Part shown: one piece after another, positions 50,481 through 62,465 of the stretch
Position numbering within the stretch: position 1 is the first letter of the stretch
Layout: every line of letters begins with the position of its first letter
From: Epiperipatus broadwayi
Lineage: Eukaryota > Onychophora > Udeonychophora > Euonychophora > Peripatidae
DNA: 64,000 bases
Direction of reading: 5' to 3'
Assembly: GCA_028023455.1 (NCBI GenBank)
Contig: JAQFVV010012400.1
Span: 16,795,490-16,859,489 of the forward strand
Program-made: the position numbers and the translations under genes
The notes under the pieces: generated by a model
Databases searched by the model: none
The model's input: only the letters and a program-made list of their open reading frames with translations
Told to the model about the DNA's origin: nothing

Positions 50481-53420
50481 CTGTTATTTTTCTTAAATTT
50501 CCATAAATAGATAGGAAATAATACAATGTATTGAAGAAAAATCTGATACACAACTTCACCTGAAACTTAAATTATAACATGGACATTTTAAAATGTTTGC
50601 CATTGAAATTGAAAGAATTGATGTGAAACAGATTCCATGTGCGTAGTAAAATTCAGTCAAAATGTTTACAATATTTTATCAGATTTATGTTATCTTGGAT
50701 TTTTTTTAATATTCACTTATTAATAATTTGCTCATAGCTAAATATGCATTGCAGCTTACAAAAAAGAAAGAAAAGAAAAAAAAAACTACTTAATATTCAG
50801 AAGCAAGTTGAATATATTAATGATTAGATCCTAAATGAAAAATCATCACTACTACATAAACAAACCAATTATAAGAATAGGCTGAGTAAATTATAAAATG
50901 AAAACTGATAAATTCATATAGTTCGATGATAATATATTCCTAAAGAATTTAAAATCTAATTTCTGAATTATATAGCTTCTAAATACTGATTTTTATTTAC
51001 TTTGTTATATATGAGACAAAACTAATATAAATTCATACAAAATGCTTTGCAATAAACAGTGCATAATTTGGATCTCTAAAAATAAATTAAACCTAGAACC
51101 TATATTCTTTTTGAACATTTGTAACTTAATGTATTAATTAAAAATTTATGTATTTATATATATTTTTAGTATTATCATATTTACTTAATGGTAATGGATA
51201 TTTATTAGGTTAGCAAATATATATGAATTGGAAAAACTTGAAATTATAATTTTAGGATATCAAATAATTTTTTATTTTTGAAATGTCATATTAAGTTTGA
51301 TGGTTGAAGAGAAAAAGGAAAAGAATGTGATATAAAAATTGTTTTGTTTACAAATTGAGAACTAGCCAGCTATCAACATCTATTAAATTATGAAATTGGA
51401 ACTGAATCATATTTTTAGATAATGAAAAGTCATAATAAATCAGTTTTTATAAGAATAAATTTATAACAAGCAAAATGGAAATTAAATAAAATTTGGTTGG
51501 GTAAATATATTTTTGTTTTGAGTCTGTATAAATTAGTTAATTTTAAAAAAAAAATCTATTATAGGAAGTGCAAATATTCCTAAAAATATCGTTTGACAAA
51601 TAAAAGTATGTATTGTTTTAAATAATAGAGTTGTCAGTATGTGGTTGGAAACAGTATTGTAATATATATGTATATTTTTTTATGAATGTTTTCAATAATA
51701 AAATTTAAATTATTAATCAGTTTTACTTGCATAACATAACAAAAGCAAGCAATTTGCATTCTGCTAATTATTATGTAAAAAGAAATAAGTTAAATAATAG
51801 AAGTGAAAATTATGAAAATTTGAGACTTGATTTTTTTATGCCAGGTAATGTGATACATCATATATTTAATCTGGCATTAAAAGTTCATCTTCAAATTTAT
51901 GTAATGAGTCTGGATTAATTATAATATATAAGGAATACTTCTAAATAGTGTTGTTGCTGACTGTGATTTTGTACTTAAAAGTAATATTCAGAAGTCATTT
52001 GTTGGCTGTTTTGACTCAGTACTATTTAGAAAATAAATTCAAGATTGCTGCAGCACCTTCAATTTTCATATTGTTATTTGGTAACAGAAGTAACAAATTA
52101 AGAATTTATATTTAATCAATGTACAGACCCCCTCCTCTTCATTATTATCCATTTCAAAATACAACTAATAAACAATTTGTAGCTGATTATAATACATAAG
52201 TTCACTATTAGAATGTATTTGTCTATCTTTATTGTTGTAATTTATTTTCAAATATTATTATTCTTTACTAAAAATGTTGATGCTAAAATAGAAATGATGG
52301 AAAAGAGAGACAATTTAAATTCTGATATGGTTTAAAATTTAAATTTTTGGCTGGTATCATTATTTCTTTCTTTTGAGAATGAATAAAATAAAATTTTTAT
52401 ATGCTTGTGTTTAAAGAGAGAGATTGTGATCATGTGGAAAATGAGTAAGACATGATAAGTTAACTTTTAATGGATTAGAAGTTAATACATAGTAAGCTTA
52501 GTTTTTTATTAATTTTATTCAATTTAGTTTAAATTTTAGTTTATGTGCATACACATTTGCTCTTAGGTTTAATGATGAGATTTTAATATTAAATGATTAG
52601 ATAATATTTTTTCTTTACTGCATTATTTATAATCTCATCATGAGATAATGGAATTTGTGGCCTGAGTAAAGTTAATTAATATATTTATTTATATGCTTGT
52701 GCTTAACAGTATTAAATGTTACCATAGCCTTGAAAATTCATTCATGGATCCAAATGGGGAGATATTGCTAGTTAATAGTGTGATGTGCTGATTGAATGAA
52801 TAATTATAATTAATAATAAAGACTATTGAAATGAACAGACCATATATTACAGGATATGTCATTCTTTTATTATATAGTTTGTAGGTTTTTTTATGTTGAA
52901 GGTTAAAATAGAAATGTATATTAAGATTATTTTTTTTTTAGTTTATACTCATGACTTTGACAGGATATATATATACATTTGATTGGTCTTGGATTTGTTA
53001 TTTGTAAATAAAGATGATTTATATATTACTCTGGAATGCTAATGGTAGCATGCAGTTAGCTGAGATGCAATGTTGAAATTCATAATAATTGTCCAGGTAG
53101 AGCTAATTGGCTAGTTATTTTTACATGATGTCAAAAGTGGAAAGTATTATATTTATTGACTATTTTATTGGCTGGCTTATTTAAACTTTGAGTAATTAAT
53201 ATTGTATATATTTATCTTCTTATCTCTTAAAATATATATTTAGGTTTTTGAGAAATTATGAATTTGGGGATTTATACATATCGACATAAATATAAACAAG
53301 TGATTAAAATAATCTAATTTTATTATTTATAGGTAATTAGCAAATTGTAGATGATTTTTTTTGTTTATTTATTTATAATTTTCCTCACTATCCTAAATTA
53401 TTATTTTTATATATGTTTAG
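50481..53420. other. No recognisable gene; likely 5' flank or 5'-UTR intron of the ZIP gene
   Basis: AT-rich, no exon-like sequence. The 51727-51918 ORF has no known motif. The last ~80 bp (branch-like ctaaat, T-rich tract, TTTAG) form the acceptor for the coding exon, so at least the right part should be intronic. Confidence 0.5.
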
Positions 53421-53435
53421 TCTTAGGTGACAACA

Positions 53436-54080
53436 ATGTCGTGTGTGCTGGGGAAACACTGCTGTTCAAAACTTTCACCAATTGCTATTTGTCATTTACT
53501 GATATTGATTTCTATATCAATTACCCGATTAGTTTTAGGGGATAAAGGTTCCACATTACAACCAATATCTACAGAAGACCTGCCTACTTTAGAAGAACAT
53601 TTTTTTCTTCAGCAACTTTTTGACAAATATGGTACAGGAGAAATCATGACATTTGAAGGATTTGAACATTTGTTAGAAAATCTGGGCCTCGGAAATGTGG
53701 TAATTTCCGATCATAACATTTCGGCCCATAAACATTGGAATGGAACTGTTCATGATCCTGACCATATGCATGGACTACCCGATCAATATTTATCCGTCAA
53801 CTGGACTCACGAGAATAGGACTACTCTAGATAAAGCAAATACTGCTACAACTTTGAAGGCTAGTGAAATATCACATTCCCCATGTCCTCATACTAAAATT
53901 CATAGGAGGTCAACAAGGAAAGCATCCAAACGAGGTTCTCGCCATCACCATAATCATAAAAAACAATCAGCAAAGCTAGAACAAAATCAAAATGAACATT
54001 TGCAAAGTCGAGTTGTACGAAATATTCCTGCCAATACAAGTGATGTAAATATTACAAGCCATGCACTTGTTATTAGTAAG
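53436..54080 (+). CDS. LIV-1 subfamily ZIP zinc transporter, N-terminal coding exon (SLC39A6/A10, foi-like), partial
   Basis: Encodes 215 residues, ending in phase 0 at an AAG|GTAAGC splice donor (54080/54081). A branch-like ctaaat and a T-rich tract ending TTTAG (53420) or CTTAG (53426) precede the ATG at 53436, so this looks like the first coding exon behind a 5'-UTR intron; the ATG has an A at -3. Residues ~12-34 form a hydrophobic signal peptide. The block FDKYGTGEIMTFEGFEHLL followed by ENLGLG is the hallmark ectodomain motif of LIV-1 ZIPs (human ZIP6/ZIP10, Drosophila fear-of-intimacy). Further on are NxS/T sequons (NIS, NGT, NWT, NRT, NTS, NIT), many His residues and a basic His-rich run (RHHHNHKK). 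In this family these precede the eight transmembrane segments that import zinc at the plasma membrane. The CPALLYQ-like region, transmembrane helices and HExPHE motif are not in the window; they must lie beyond 64000. Identity as LIV-1 ZIP is firm; A6 versus A10 is not resolvable here. Confidence 0.9.
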
Positions 54081-55659
54081 GTAAGCAAACAGTTTTTTTT
54101 TTTTTAAAGTTTTAAAGTTAAAAGGAACTTTGGTTATTATTTAGTCTTGAAGTCTGCATATTATAAATATGTGCATATATATATATAACAAATTAATTTT
54201 CTTTTCCATCTAATAATTAGGTTTTTTTTTATTCCAAACTTTTTACAAATTTCATTAGTCCTACTTCTTAATATTTAGCATCACATCTAAATAATAACAA
54301 TAGTCAGAATTTTTTTATATATATAATCTATACTTTTCTTATTTTACTCACAGCCCTTTTTGAGGTCAATGGTAGTTTTTATTTCCAATTTTACATTTTT
54401 TTGGCATATGTATATTTTTTTAATTCATATATTCTTCTGAAGAAGCATATATACATTTTTGAAAATATGTCTCTTCAAAACATTCAACAAAATGTTAATT
54501 GCATGTGAGAGTAAACTTTTACTATCTAAAGTCTTCTCATTTTTTAAACTTTTTTCTAATGGCATTATAGCTCTCAAAAAAATTTACTGGCTACTTTTCT
54601 CAATTGCAAATATCAACCCATTCTCTCAAACTCATTTTCTTGTATAGTTTTAAATAATGTATTTCTGTCAACATCATGTTTTTTGCCAACTTCTATCCTT
54701 ACTTTATTTTCATTATTACACAATTTATTTCCCTCTCATGTGTCAGATTTTTTTAAATTAATTTGGATAAAAGATTTTTATCTCTATCCTATATTCCCTT
54801 TCACAACTTCTCTGCCTATTCTACTTTTTTTTTTACAAATCCTTTTTTTTTTTTTTTTTCAATTAATATTTTACTCCTGTGTTATTTTTTTCATCCAAAC
54901 TATTATTCTATTATATATTACATTAAATTTATATCTTTTTTTTTTATAATTCTTCAGTTTTTTTGTACTTCTGTTCTTAACCAAAATTTCCATATTTACT
55001 TTATCTTGTTCATAATTTACGGTCATAATTACAATTTCTTTAAAAAAAAATGTGAATAATTTTCATTTTTGATTTAAATTAATTTTATCATTTACTCTTT
55101 TATGAATAGATATTTTCTTATGCAACAAAACTAAAAAAAAATCCTAATATCTTCTTACAGTTTAAGGCAAATTTTATTAAGGGCTTGTATTTTTTTTAAA
55201 GAAAATTCTACTACTACTAAATTGTGATCTAAATTTGATTAGTTCCAAAAGTTTCCTAAATCTTTTTTGAATTAATTCTTAATTGAATTAAAATTTACTT
55301 TTAACCTTCTAAAATTTTTCATGAGTAATTAAAAAAAAAGAAAGATTAAGTAGTGTTTAAATTTTTGCACTAAAATTATAGAAGATTGATGTAATCTTGA
55401 TATCCAATGAGATTTAGAAAATATTTCTTTTTTTTTTTTTACTGTATATTTATTATAATTAAAAATAATGATGATGATATGGCTTGTGCTGGAGAAATAT
55501 GATTAACATATAAAATGCAAATTTAAATGATTTTAAAAATCAATAAATTATATCTAAAAGTAGGGTGCAATTATGCAACTACACTTTTATCATTTCATTG
55601 ACTCAAATATTTTCTATTCTCTTGTTTTTTTATTTGTGATTCTTTATTTTTCTAGTTGT

Positions 55660-55740
55660 TGATTTTTTTCTTCTTCTTTTGGAGTTAGAATGGTCATACT
55701 CATTTTTGACGATGAATAATGAATAACACAATCATAAGGG
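55660..55740 (+). repeat. LINE 3'-end scrap
   Basis: tttttcttcttcttttggagttagaatggtcatac resembles 50397-50450 (ttcttcttggagttagaagg, ccatacttgataagaatgac), the presumed 3' UTR of the 49190-50480 LINE. Only about 70 bp are shared. Confidence 0.5.
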
Positions 55741-56504
55741 CTTTCTATCAAAATTTGCTATTTTGAAATTAAAATTATAAGCATATGCCCTTCAAATTTT
55801 ACCATATTATTATATATTATTGAACATAAGATTAATATTACTATTGGTATAATAATAATGATTATTAAATAAAAAGTAATATAGAAAACTTATTCTAAAC
55901 CAAAATCTGTATTTTTTATCATCTTTTTTTTATTGTCTCATTTTTAAAATTAATTACTTTATTTTCATTTAATTTTTTTATTTTCTACATACATGCATCA
56001 TGCATGCTTAAATAATTGTCAGATTTTTTGGAATTGCATTGTATCTTACTATCAACATTTACTCTCTTGTTTTTGGATAAAACATCTACTCTTATTATCT
56101 CTGCTACTTCACTTGAAATAGTAAACTTATATTTTTTCATTTGTTTCCTATCATTTTCTCACTTTGTCATATAAAGTTCAATAAGAATTTTTCATCTTTG
56201 ACAATATTTTTATCCATCCTTATTAACCTGTTCCATGTACTTTTTCTTACAGTATTAATGGTATGTACTGGTAACTATTGGTGTGCTTATTTCTGCAGAA
56301 GTAGTTTTATTTGCTTTCTCACCATGTTTTACTATACTTCAAAATTACTTCTGTTAACAATAATCCCCGATTTTTTTTTGTTGTTGTTGTTATCAAAAAC
56401 TCCAATAAGTTTAATAATAAATATTTATAACCAGTATTTTTTTTAACAAATTAAGAAGTTATATTCACACTCCAGTAAAACAATTAAAGGATTTCATAAA
56501 TTAA

Positions 56505-56962
56505 TAAGGGTACCAAACTCTCCTTACAGTAGTACTACCAAGTGCAAGTCTTCATAATCGATGAATGCAGATAGGTTTGTGCGTAAAATCCCCATCTAAT
56601 GCCTAATAATCTAACATTTCCAGACTAGTTTTTAGCTTGTGGCTTTCATCAGTGAGGAGCCTTGGATTTGAGAGCACTGCATCTAGATCTTAGGATCTAA
56701 TGAAACCCTCCAGCAGCTACCTTTTACTTATTTGGTTAACTATAAAGCCAGGAGTCCAAGATGAAATCACCATAATGTTTCCAACCCAAGCTCATTTGCT
56801 TGTATAGTCATATAGATCTGAACTCATTTCAGCATCTATACATTTTGATGTGCTTGGTTTTTCAAAAATCACAGTCACCATTGTCCTATGGGCAGTATAG
56901 GTTTAAAACTATCAAAGCATCGCATGATCTCCATTTCATATGCTTACACATACTGTTAATAA
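56505..56962 (+). repeat. Family A repeat, near full-length copy
   Basis: Homologous throughout to the 4389-5425 array: it shares ctagatcttaggatctaatg, the tagtcatatag segment, and the distal end tttcatatgctta...actgttaataag. It is interrupted at its end by the 5.4-kb LINE. It has no coding potential and its class is unknown. Confidence 0.85.
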
Positions 56963-57073
56963 GTGTGATGTGATGTGATGTACTGTGACTTCTTAAACGG
57001 AGTCAGGAATCTCTTAGCAGCTATGCCCAGAGAAACCTGTTAGCCACTTTACCTTTCTTTTCCATTATCCATC

Positions 57074-57667
57074 CTAAGTTTTCCCATAATTTGCTCCATC
57101 CCATTTCAACAACATAATCTTTGTCAACTCCATGACCTTCATATCTAAATCCCCCTTATTTTTTCCCAAACCTAGCATGAAAACCAATAACTCACTTTCT
57201 GTATAATCACTTTGTTCATATTTAACCTTCCATAACTTCATTATTTGTACCCTTTCTGCTTCCAAACATTTACATTGAAGTAACAAATGCCTAATATTTT
57301 CTATGCCTTCCTTACACAATTTGCAGACCAAATCACCCATATTTTTCCATTTATGTGTATATTCCCTTGTTGCTAAAGATCCCGTTCGAGCCTTAAACAA
57401 TAAACTACTTTCCTTACTACTATTGTAAATTAACTCACATCCAATGTTCCATTTACTTCTATATATATTTAAACTCATTTTACTCTCCATACTAGTTCTC
57501 CATCTCTCCAACTCCCTATTCTTTATTAGTGCATATATTCTTCTATCCCACTCCTTCCCACTATAACACTCAAAAATCATCCAAACACAATCATCCCATC
57601 TTTTGTACAAGTATACTGACATAACTTCTTTATCCAAATCTTCTGCATACCGCATTACCTTTACCAC
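57074..57667 (-). pseudogene. LINE ORF2 C-terminus with CCHC-type zinc knuckle (zf-RVT-like)
   Basis: A 197-residue open block in a third frame after the RT. Features: a Trp/Arg-rich region (WDRRIYALIKNRELERW), FKARTGSLATREY, then CKLCKEGIENIRHLLLQC, a Cys-X2-Cys...His...Cys finger typical of LINE ORF2 C-termini, followed by a hydrophobic/acidic tail. The ~190 nt between this block and the RT (57668-57858) still encodes recognisable linker (e.g. RHALDAEVW) across mixed frames. It terminates about 100 bp before the 3' microsatellite tail. Confidence 0.83.
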
Positions 57668-57858
57668 CCATCTTGTTGCCTGCCCTTTACTTGTAACCCA
57701 ATTTTATTATCCATAAACTGCAATCTACCGAACATTTTCAATTTGCTTTTTGCATCCCTCATATAAAAAACTTGACCATCCCATTTCTCCTTGAATTGCC
57801 TTTTTTGCTGTCCACACTTCAGCATCTAATGCATGTCTTCCTACTTCCCTTTGTACTT

Positions 57859-59128
57859 TTAATCTAATACCCCTTTACTAACACATAATGCATCATTGCC
57901 GTATGTTAACCCTGCTACTGCCACTCCCTTCCATACAATTCTAGCTACATCATATTTATTATATGAAAACACTGTTAATTTCTTTATCAATTCCTTTCTT
58001 TTCTTTGCTTCATTTATCAATTTTTTCTCCCATTCATCCAAGCAATTTTTCTTATTACTCAAGATGATTCCCAAATAACTATATCTGTTCACCACACTTA
58101 ACTTTATATCCCCCACTAAGAAATCTTTGTCTTCTCTTTCCCCAGTATTCACCATCATTATATTTGTTTTTTCTTCACTAAATTTAATCCCCAAATCTTT
58201 ACCCATTCTTGCGCATGTCCTCAGCATAACTTCCATATCTTCTCTTTTTTCTGCACACAAAAAGACATCATCCGCAAAAAAAAGACCCGACAATGTATAT
58301 ACTCTTTTGCCACCTGTTAATGGTATCTCTATCCCTCTTTCTAGACTTTCTATTGCTCTTTCCATTTCACTCAAATACAACACAAACAAAATAGGTGACA
58401 TAAGGCATTCTTGCCTCAGTCCTACCCTATTTTTAACTTTAACTGATTCTATATCCCCTAATTGATATGTATAGTAATTATTTTCATATAATTTCTTAAT
58501 AACACCCACTAAAGCTTCATCCATTCCCAGATTTGCTAAACTTATCCATAATCTATTTCTATTCACTCTATCATATGCCTTCTCTATATCTATAAAACTC
58601 ATATATAACTGTGTACCTGAATTTACACTCATATCTATAAGTTGTGTAACTATAAATAAACTATCTCCTATATGTCTATCTGACCTAAAACCTCCTTGCA
58701 TATCCCCCACTACATTATTTTCTTCCATCCATTTTGCAACTCTTCCAGCCACCATATATGAAAAAACTTTATATAAAACTGATGTTACTGCTATTGGTCT
58801 ATAATTATTTAACTTTCTATGATCCTTACCTTTTCCTTTAAATAATAATCTTACTCTTGTATTACTCCAACTACCTGGAAAAACTCTTCTGTGCCATCTT
58901 ATTAAAACATGATAGTAACTTTACTTTTGCCCTATGCCCAAAATTCATTACCATCTCTGCTGGCCATCCATCTAATCCTCTTGCCTTACCACTTCTCAGT
59001 TTTTTCCTGGCCTCATTGAGTTCATTTTCTGTAAATGTAATATTCCCATTACTATATGCTTTCATATTTTCTATCCCTCTGTCCTTCACATCTAACATCT
59101 TTTCTATATCCATTACATAACTATTCAA
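57859..59128 (-). pseudogene. LINE ORF2 reverse transcriptase domain (frameshifted)
   Basis: Two open blocks, 59128-58871 and 58755-57859, lie in different frames. The first has the pre-RT motif KLRSGKARGLDGWPAEMV. Between them NYRPIAVTS and KVF can be read in a shifted frame. The second has MQGGFRSDRHIGDSLF, FIDIEKAYDRVNR (first catalytic Asp), GLRQECLMSPILFVLY (normally QGC.LSP), LFFADDVFLCA (catalytic ADD) and the thumb region YLGIILSNK. These are the RT 0-9 motifs of APE-type LINEs. Catalytic aspartates are intact, but the frameshift and a downstream stop make this copy non-autonomous. The best match by eye is to CR1/Jockey-group elements. Confidence 0.9.
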
Positions 59129-59438
59129 TATTCTCTCTAATTCTTTTCTAGAGCTACACTCTTATTCCCTCCTCATCCAGTAATACTATCTCTCTCCCCC
59201 CTAAATTTCTCCTTTTAATGTAATTCCAAAATTTTTTACTCCCATCTCTTCCACTTTTATTAATATCATCCAATAATTTACTATTTAGTTTCATTCTCTC
59301 TCTATAATTATCTATTTTAGCTAACTTCTTCTTTTCTAATTACTTTTCCCATTTAGCATTAATATCTTTTTCACTTTCTTTGTTCTTAATAGCACACTTA
59401 TATTCTCTACATGCTTTTTTCTCTCTTTTACACTTTTA

Positions 59439-60341
59439 CTAACTCATTTTTCTATTACTTTTATTCTTCTGAATATTCTCACCTAAAACCCTATTTGTCA
59501 CTTTTTCTATTTCATCATACCAGTCCTCATACTTATTTCCAATCAACTCTTCCATGGTTTCTTCAACTTGTATTTTATACTCTTCTAACTTATTCTTATC
59601 ATTCACTCTCCATCCACATCTTTCACTATTGTTTCTACTTTTATTCCTATTTTCTATCACATTACTAAACATTTCAATTACAACAAAATTATGATCACTA
59701 TTACATACTCTCTCTTCATTATCAAACACCTTAATTTTCCATACTTTATTCATTCCCTCTTTCTCTACCAATATATAATCTATTGTGTGGGATATATTAT
59801 TTGTAGACCATGTATATTGTCCCTCATAAATATTAGATAAGTTTCCAATGCTCAAATTTACTCTCTGACAAAATTTCTTCAAAAGCTGTCCATTCTTATT
59901 GTCTACATCATCAATTTCTTCAATATGCCCATTCTTATCTCCTATAACCATTATTCTCTTTCCCTTTTCTTTAAAACTCTTTATATCCTTAACTAGGCAC
60001 TCATATATGCTAAGGTTCCATTCCATTATAGTTTGACTTTCTCCAGTGGCAATATACACTACAGCCACCATCCATTCTTGTCTACCCAACCTTATTTCAA
60101 ACCAGAAATGCTCTTGGCATTTAACAGTATTTAAATATTTTTTTGATATAACACCTATACCACCACCTTTTTTGTCTTTCCCTTTTCTATTTATACCCTG
60201 CCATACCAAATTTTCCAAAACAGGTTCTTCTTCTTCTCTTAGATGTGTTTCCACTACTGCTAATACCCCAAGCTCTTCATTTTCAATTGCTTTGTTTAAT
60301 TCCTGCCACTTTTCTGGTCTCCTACCACCTTGCATATTCAA
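59439..60341 (-). pseudogene. LINE ORF2 N-terminus: APE-type endonuclease
   Basis: This is the exonuclease/endonuclease/phosphatase (EEP) domain that nicks target DNA for target-primed reverse transcription. Visible motifs: IGYLNMQG upstream and around the start, VVETHL (catalytic Glu region), GGGIGVISKKY, AVVYIATGES, GDKNGH (family norm GDFNGH, catalytic D and N kept), YTWSTNN..TIDYILV and NSDHNFVV (C-terminal SDH). The open frame runs upstream of the Met at 60341 to about 60400. It ends at a stop (~59439) where the Lys-rich linker continues in other frames toward the RT, so a frameshift separates endonuclease and RT in this copy. Confidence 0.88.
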
Positions 60342-60570
60342 ATACCCAATTTTAACAATTTTTTCTTTCCTAATTACTCTTTTATAAAAATTTTTTTTCT
60401 TTCTTCTCCATTATGCTTATAAATATAACTTGCTTACCGTTAATTTTACAGCCGCATTCTCTCTCCACATCTACCTTTATATCTAAATCAACTGCCCTTT
60501 GTTTAATCCTTACATCCCATCCATTCTTCTTCTTTTTAATAACACTACAATTTAAAATCCCACCCCCCCT

Positions 60571-61812
60571 TTACAAGTTTCCCGAACTATATTCTTTATA
60601 AATCAGACTCCCTAAAACTTCACTTCCTTGTTTCCCTAAGTGCAACCCATCTTTACCAAATAACTCCCTCTTCCCAATAAAAAAATCCCACACATCCACA
60701 AACGTAACATCATTTCTCTCACACAATTCTTTCAATCTCTCATTTATAGAACACGCCCTATATAACATATAGCTTTTATCAAATCTTGGTAATAATCCAA
60801 CTATTCCTACTTTTCCTTTAACCATTCTCAAATTCCTAATCAGTTCTGTGTACTCACCCATTACTCTCTCTGATGACTCTGATAAATTATTAGTCCCTAC
60901 CATAACATATATATCTCTATTCCCTTGCTTCTTTATTTTATCTGTAACATCCTTAATTTTAGCTCCTGGCAAACATACTCTTTTATCAAATCTTGGTAAT
61001 AATTCAACTATTCCTACTTTTCCTTTAACCATTCTCAAATTCCTAATCAGTTCTGTGTACTCACCCATTACTCTCTCTGATGACTCTGATAAATTATTAG
61101 TCCCTACCATAACATATACATCTCTATTCCCTTGCTTCTTTATTTTATCTGTAACATCCCTAATTTTAGCTCCTGGCAAACATACTCTTACATACCTGTT
61201 TTTATTTTCCCTTGCAATTATATCTCCACATTTTCTTATTAATGAATCCCCTATCAATACTGTCTCATAATCTACTTTCTCTGCTTCATTCATAACCTTC
61301 TCTACCAGCTTCTGGACTTCCTCGTCTACTTCTTCCTTATCATTCCTACTCAGTAATCCCTTTATCTGCTCACACTTCATCTCTAATGATTTTAATTTTT
61401 CTTCTACACCCTTCACCTCTTCCTCTATCTTACTTATTCTTTGGCCAACCATCTCCAATGCACTACCTATTTTTCCATCCATATCTTTTGTCACTCCACT
61501 ACAAACACACTCTATCCTGTCTTCCTCAACTACGTTTTGTTACATTTACCCTGACTTCTTGCCTTCCTCATCTATATTTTGCTCCATTCCTCCTGATTCT
61601 CTCTTTACACCATCTACACTTTGAAACCACTTTTTCACCTCTTTTATCACATTCACACACTGTCTACATAACCATAAACCTGCTACATCCTTCCTAGTCT
61701 TATTTAAGCATTTCAAGTGGAAAACCTTATCACATATATTACATTCTACTACAGCATGTCTAATTCCTTTCTGACGATTATATATGCATTGTAAAATACC
61801 AATGCAATCCAT
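60571..61812 (-). pseudogene. LINE ORF1: PHD-like finger, coiled coil and SGNH hydrolase, with two nonsense codons
   Basis: Reading starts at ATG 61812. Residues ~1-60 hold a Cys/His finger of PHD type (CNICDKVFHLKC, then LWLCRQC). Two TAA codons (61546-61548 and 61540-61542) interrupt an otherwise open frame. After ATG 61494 come ~70 charged residues with heptad-like coiled-coil character, then an SGNH/GDSL esterase: block I LIGDSLIRKCG, block III MVGTNNLSESS, block V DGLHLGKQGSEVLG (catalytic D...H). The middle of the hydrolase is tandemly duplicated (69 residues, 207 bp), so the GTNN block appears twice. In CR1/L2-type LINEs such proteins act as RNA-binding or chaperone partners of the RNP; the esterase role is poorly known. 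ORF2 follows ~170 bp downstream. Confidence 0.87.
60774..61187 (-). repeat. 207-bp in-frame tandem duplication within the SGNH domain of LINE ORF1
   Basis: Units 60774-60980 and 60981-61187 are almost identical; each starts ttttatcaaatcttgg or its near equivalent in plus orientation. Each encodes 69 residues from RVCLPGAK to LLPRFDK, with about three amino-acid differences (R/K, V/I, E/G). The duplication keeps frame and repeats the block III GTNN. The few differences suggest a recent event. Confidence 0.92.
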
Positions 61813-62351
61813 ATTACTTATTTTTCAAGCTGCCTATTCTATATTTAACTTTATACTTTCTCTCCTACTCTTCAAACCCTTTTGCACAGAAAGATGAAAA
61901 ATTTTTACTTTCAAAAACGATCGATCAATAATCACGTGAAACTTAGGCTTCTAAACGTTACCTTTTACCTCAAAATAACTAACTGTTCTTTAATTAAAAT
62001 TAAAAAACAAACTTTAGTAGCAAATTTAAACCAACTAATCTTATGTACAACTTAGTTATAGAAATCCTTACATTAACACGCATTCAACAAAAAGATTTAT
62101 TTTTATTTTTTTTTAAACTGCTATATTTTTAAAATGGCGATCGAAACTTTTTTTTTTTTTAATAATAATTTTGATCTTTCCAAATTAAAAAAAAACTATC
62201 TCTCTCGATCACAATTTACTCCTCACTTTCATACCACAATTAAAGTATTTAAATCGATGATTTCAGATGATTAATCGCATAAAAAAATAGTCAACTTAGC
62301 TTAAATTGAAGTCAGTGAACAGTCCGATTCAACAGCAGCTAGGAGCCTTTG

Positions 62352-62464
62352 ATGTATCAAACTCCATACAATAGTGCCACCAAGTGGTAGCCTTCATAAC
62401 CAGTGGATGCAGAAAGATTTGTGCATAAAATCCCTATCTAATGCCTATTCATCCAACATCTCCC
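62352..62464 (+). repeat. Family A repeat, 5' fragment
   Basis: Starts aaactccatacaatagtgcc and includes gtgcataaaatccctatcta and attcatccaacatctcc, matching the first ~110 bp of the unit. It continues the phase of the 56505-56962 copy on the far side of the LINE insertion, then is cut off by the 3' end of the second LINE. Confidence 0.85.
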
Positions 62465-62465
62465 G

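Larger units (their letters stand above)
56963..62351 (-). mobile_element. Near-complete APE-type LINE (CR1/L2/Jockey-like), two ORFs
   Basis: About 5.4 kb on the minus strand: a 5' leader (~61813-62351), ORF1 (61812-60571), ORF2 (~60400-57074) and a 3' UTR ending in a short (ATCAC)n-type microsatellite (plus strand tgtgatgtgatgtgatgt, 56966-56983). Ends are set by the interrupted family A repeat: its sequence stops near 56962 and resumes at 62352. ORF1 has two nonsense codons and ORF2 several frameshifts, so the copy is dead but young-looking, since domains are long and open. A PHD-like finger plus SGNH esterase in ORF1 is known for CR1/L2-group LINEs; the RT resembles elements common in arthropods. 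Exact clade not determined. Confidence 0.88.

Noticed and set aside
54190-54950. Possible transposase helix-turn-helix on the minus strand (NEICKKFGIKKNLIIRWKRK and VGKKHDVDRNTLFKTI)
   Set aside because: Suggestive of pogo-like or Brinker-like helices but in broken frames with no catalytic motif; too weak to annotate.
57896-61697. Plus-strand ORFs over the LINE (e.g. 58127-58465, 60848-61270, 61386-61697)
   Set aside because: They are antisense shadows of ORF1 and ORF2 on the minus strand.
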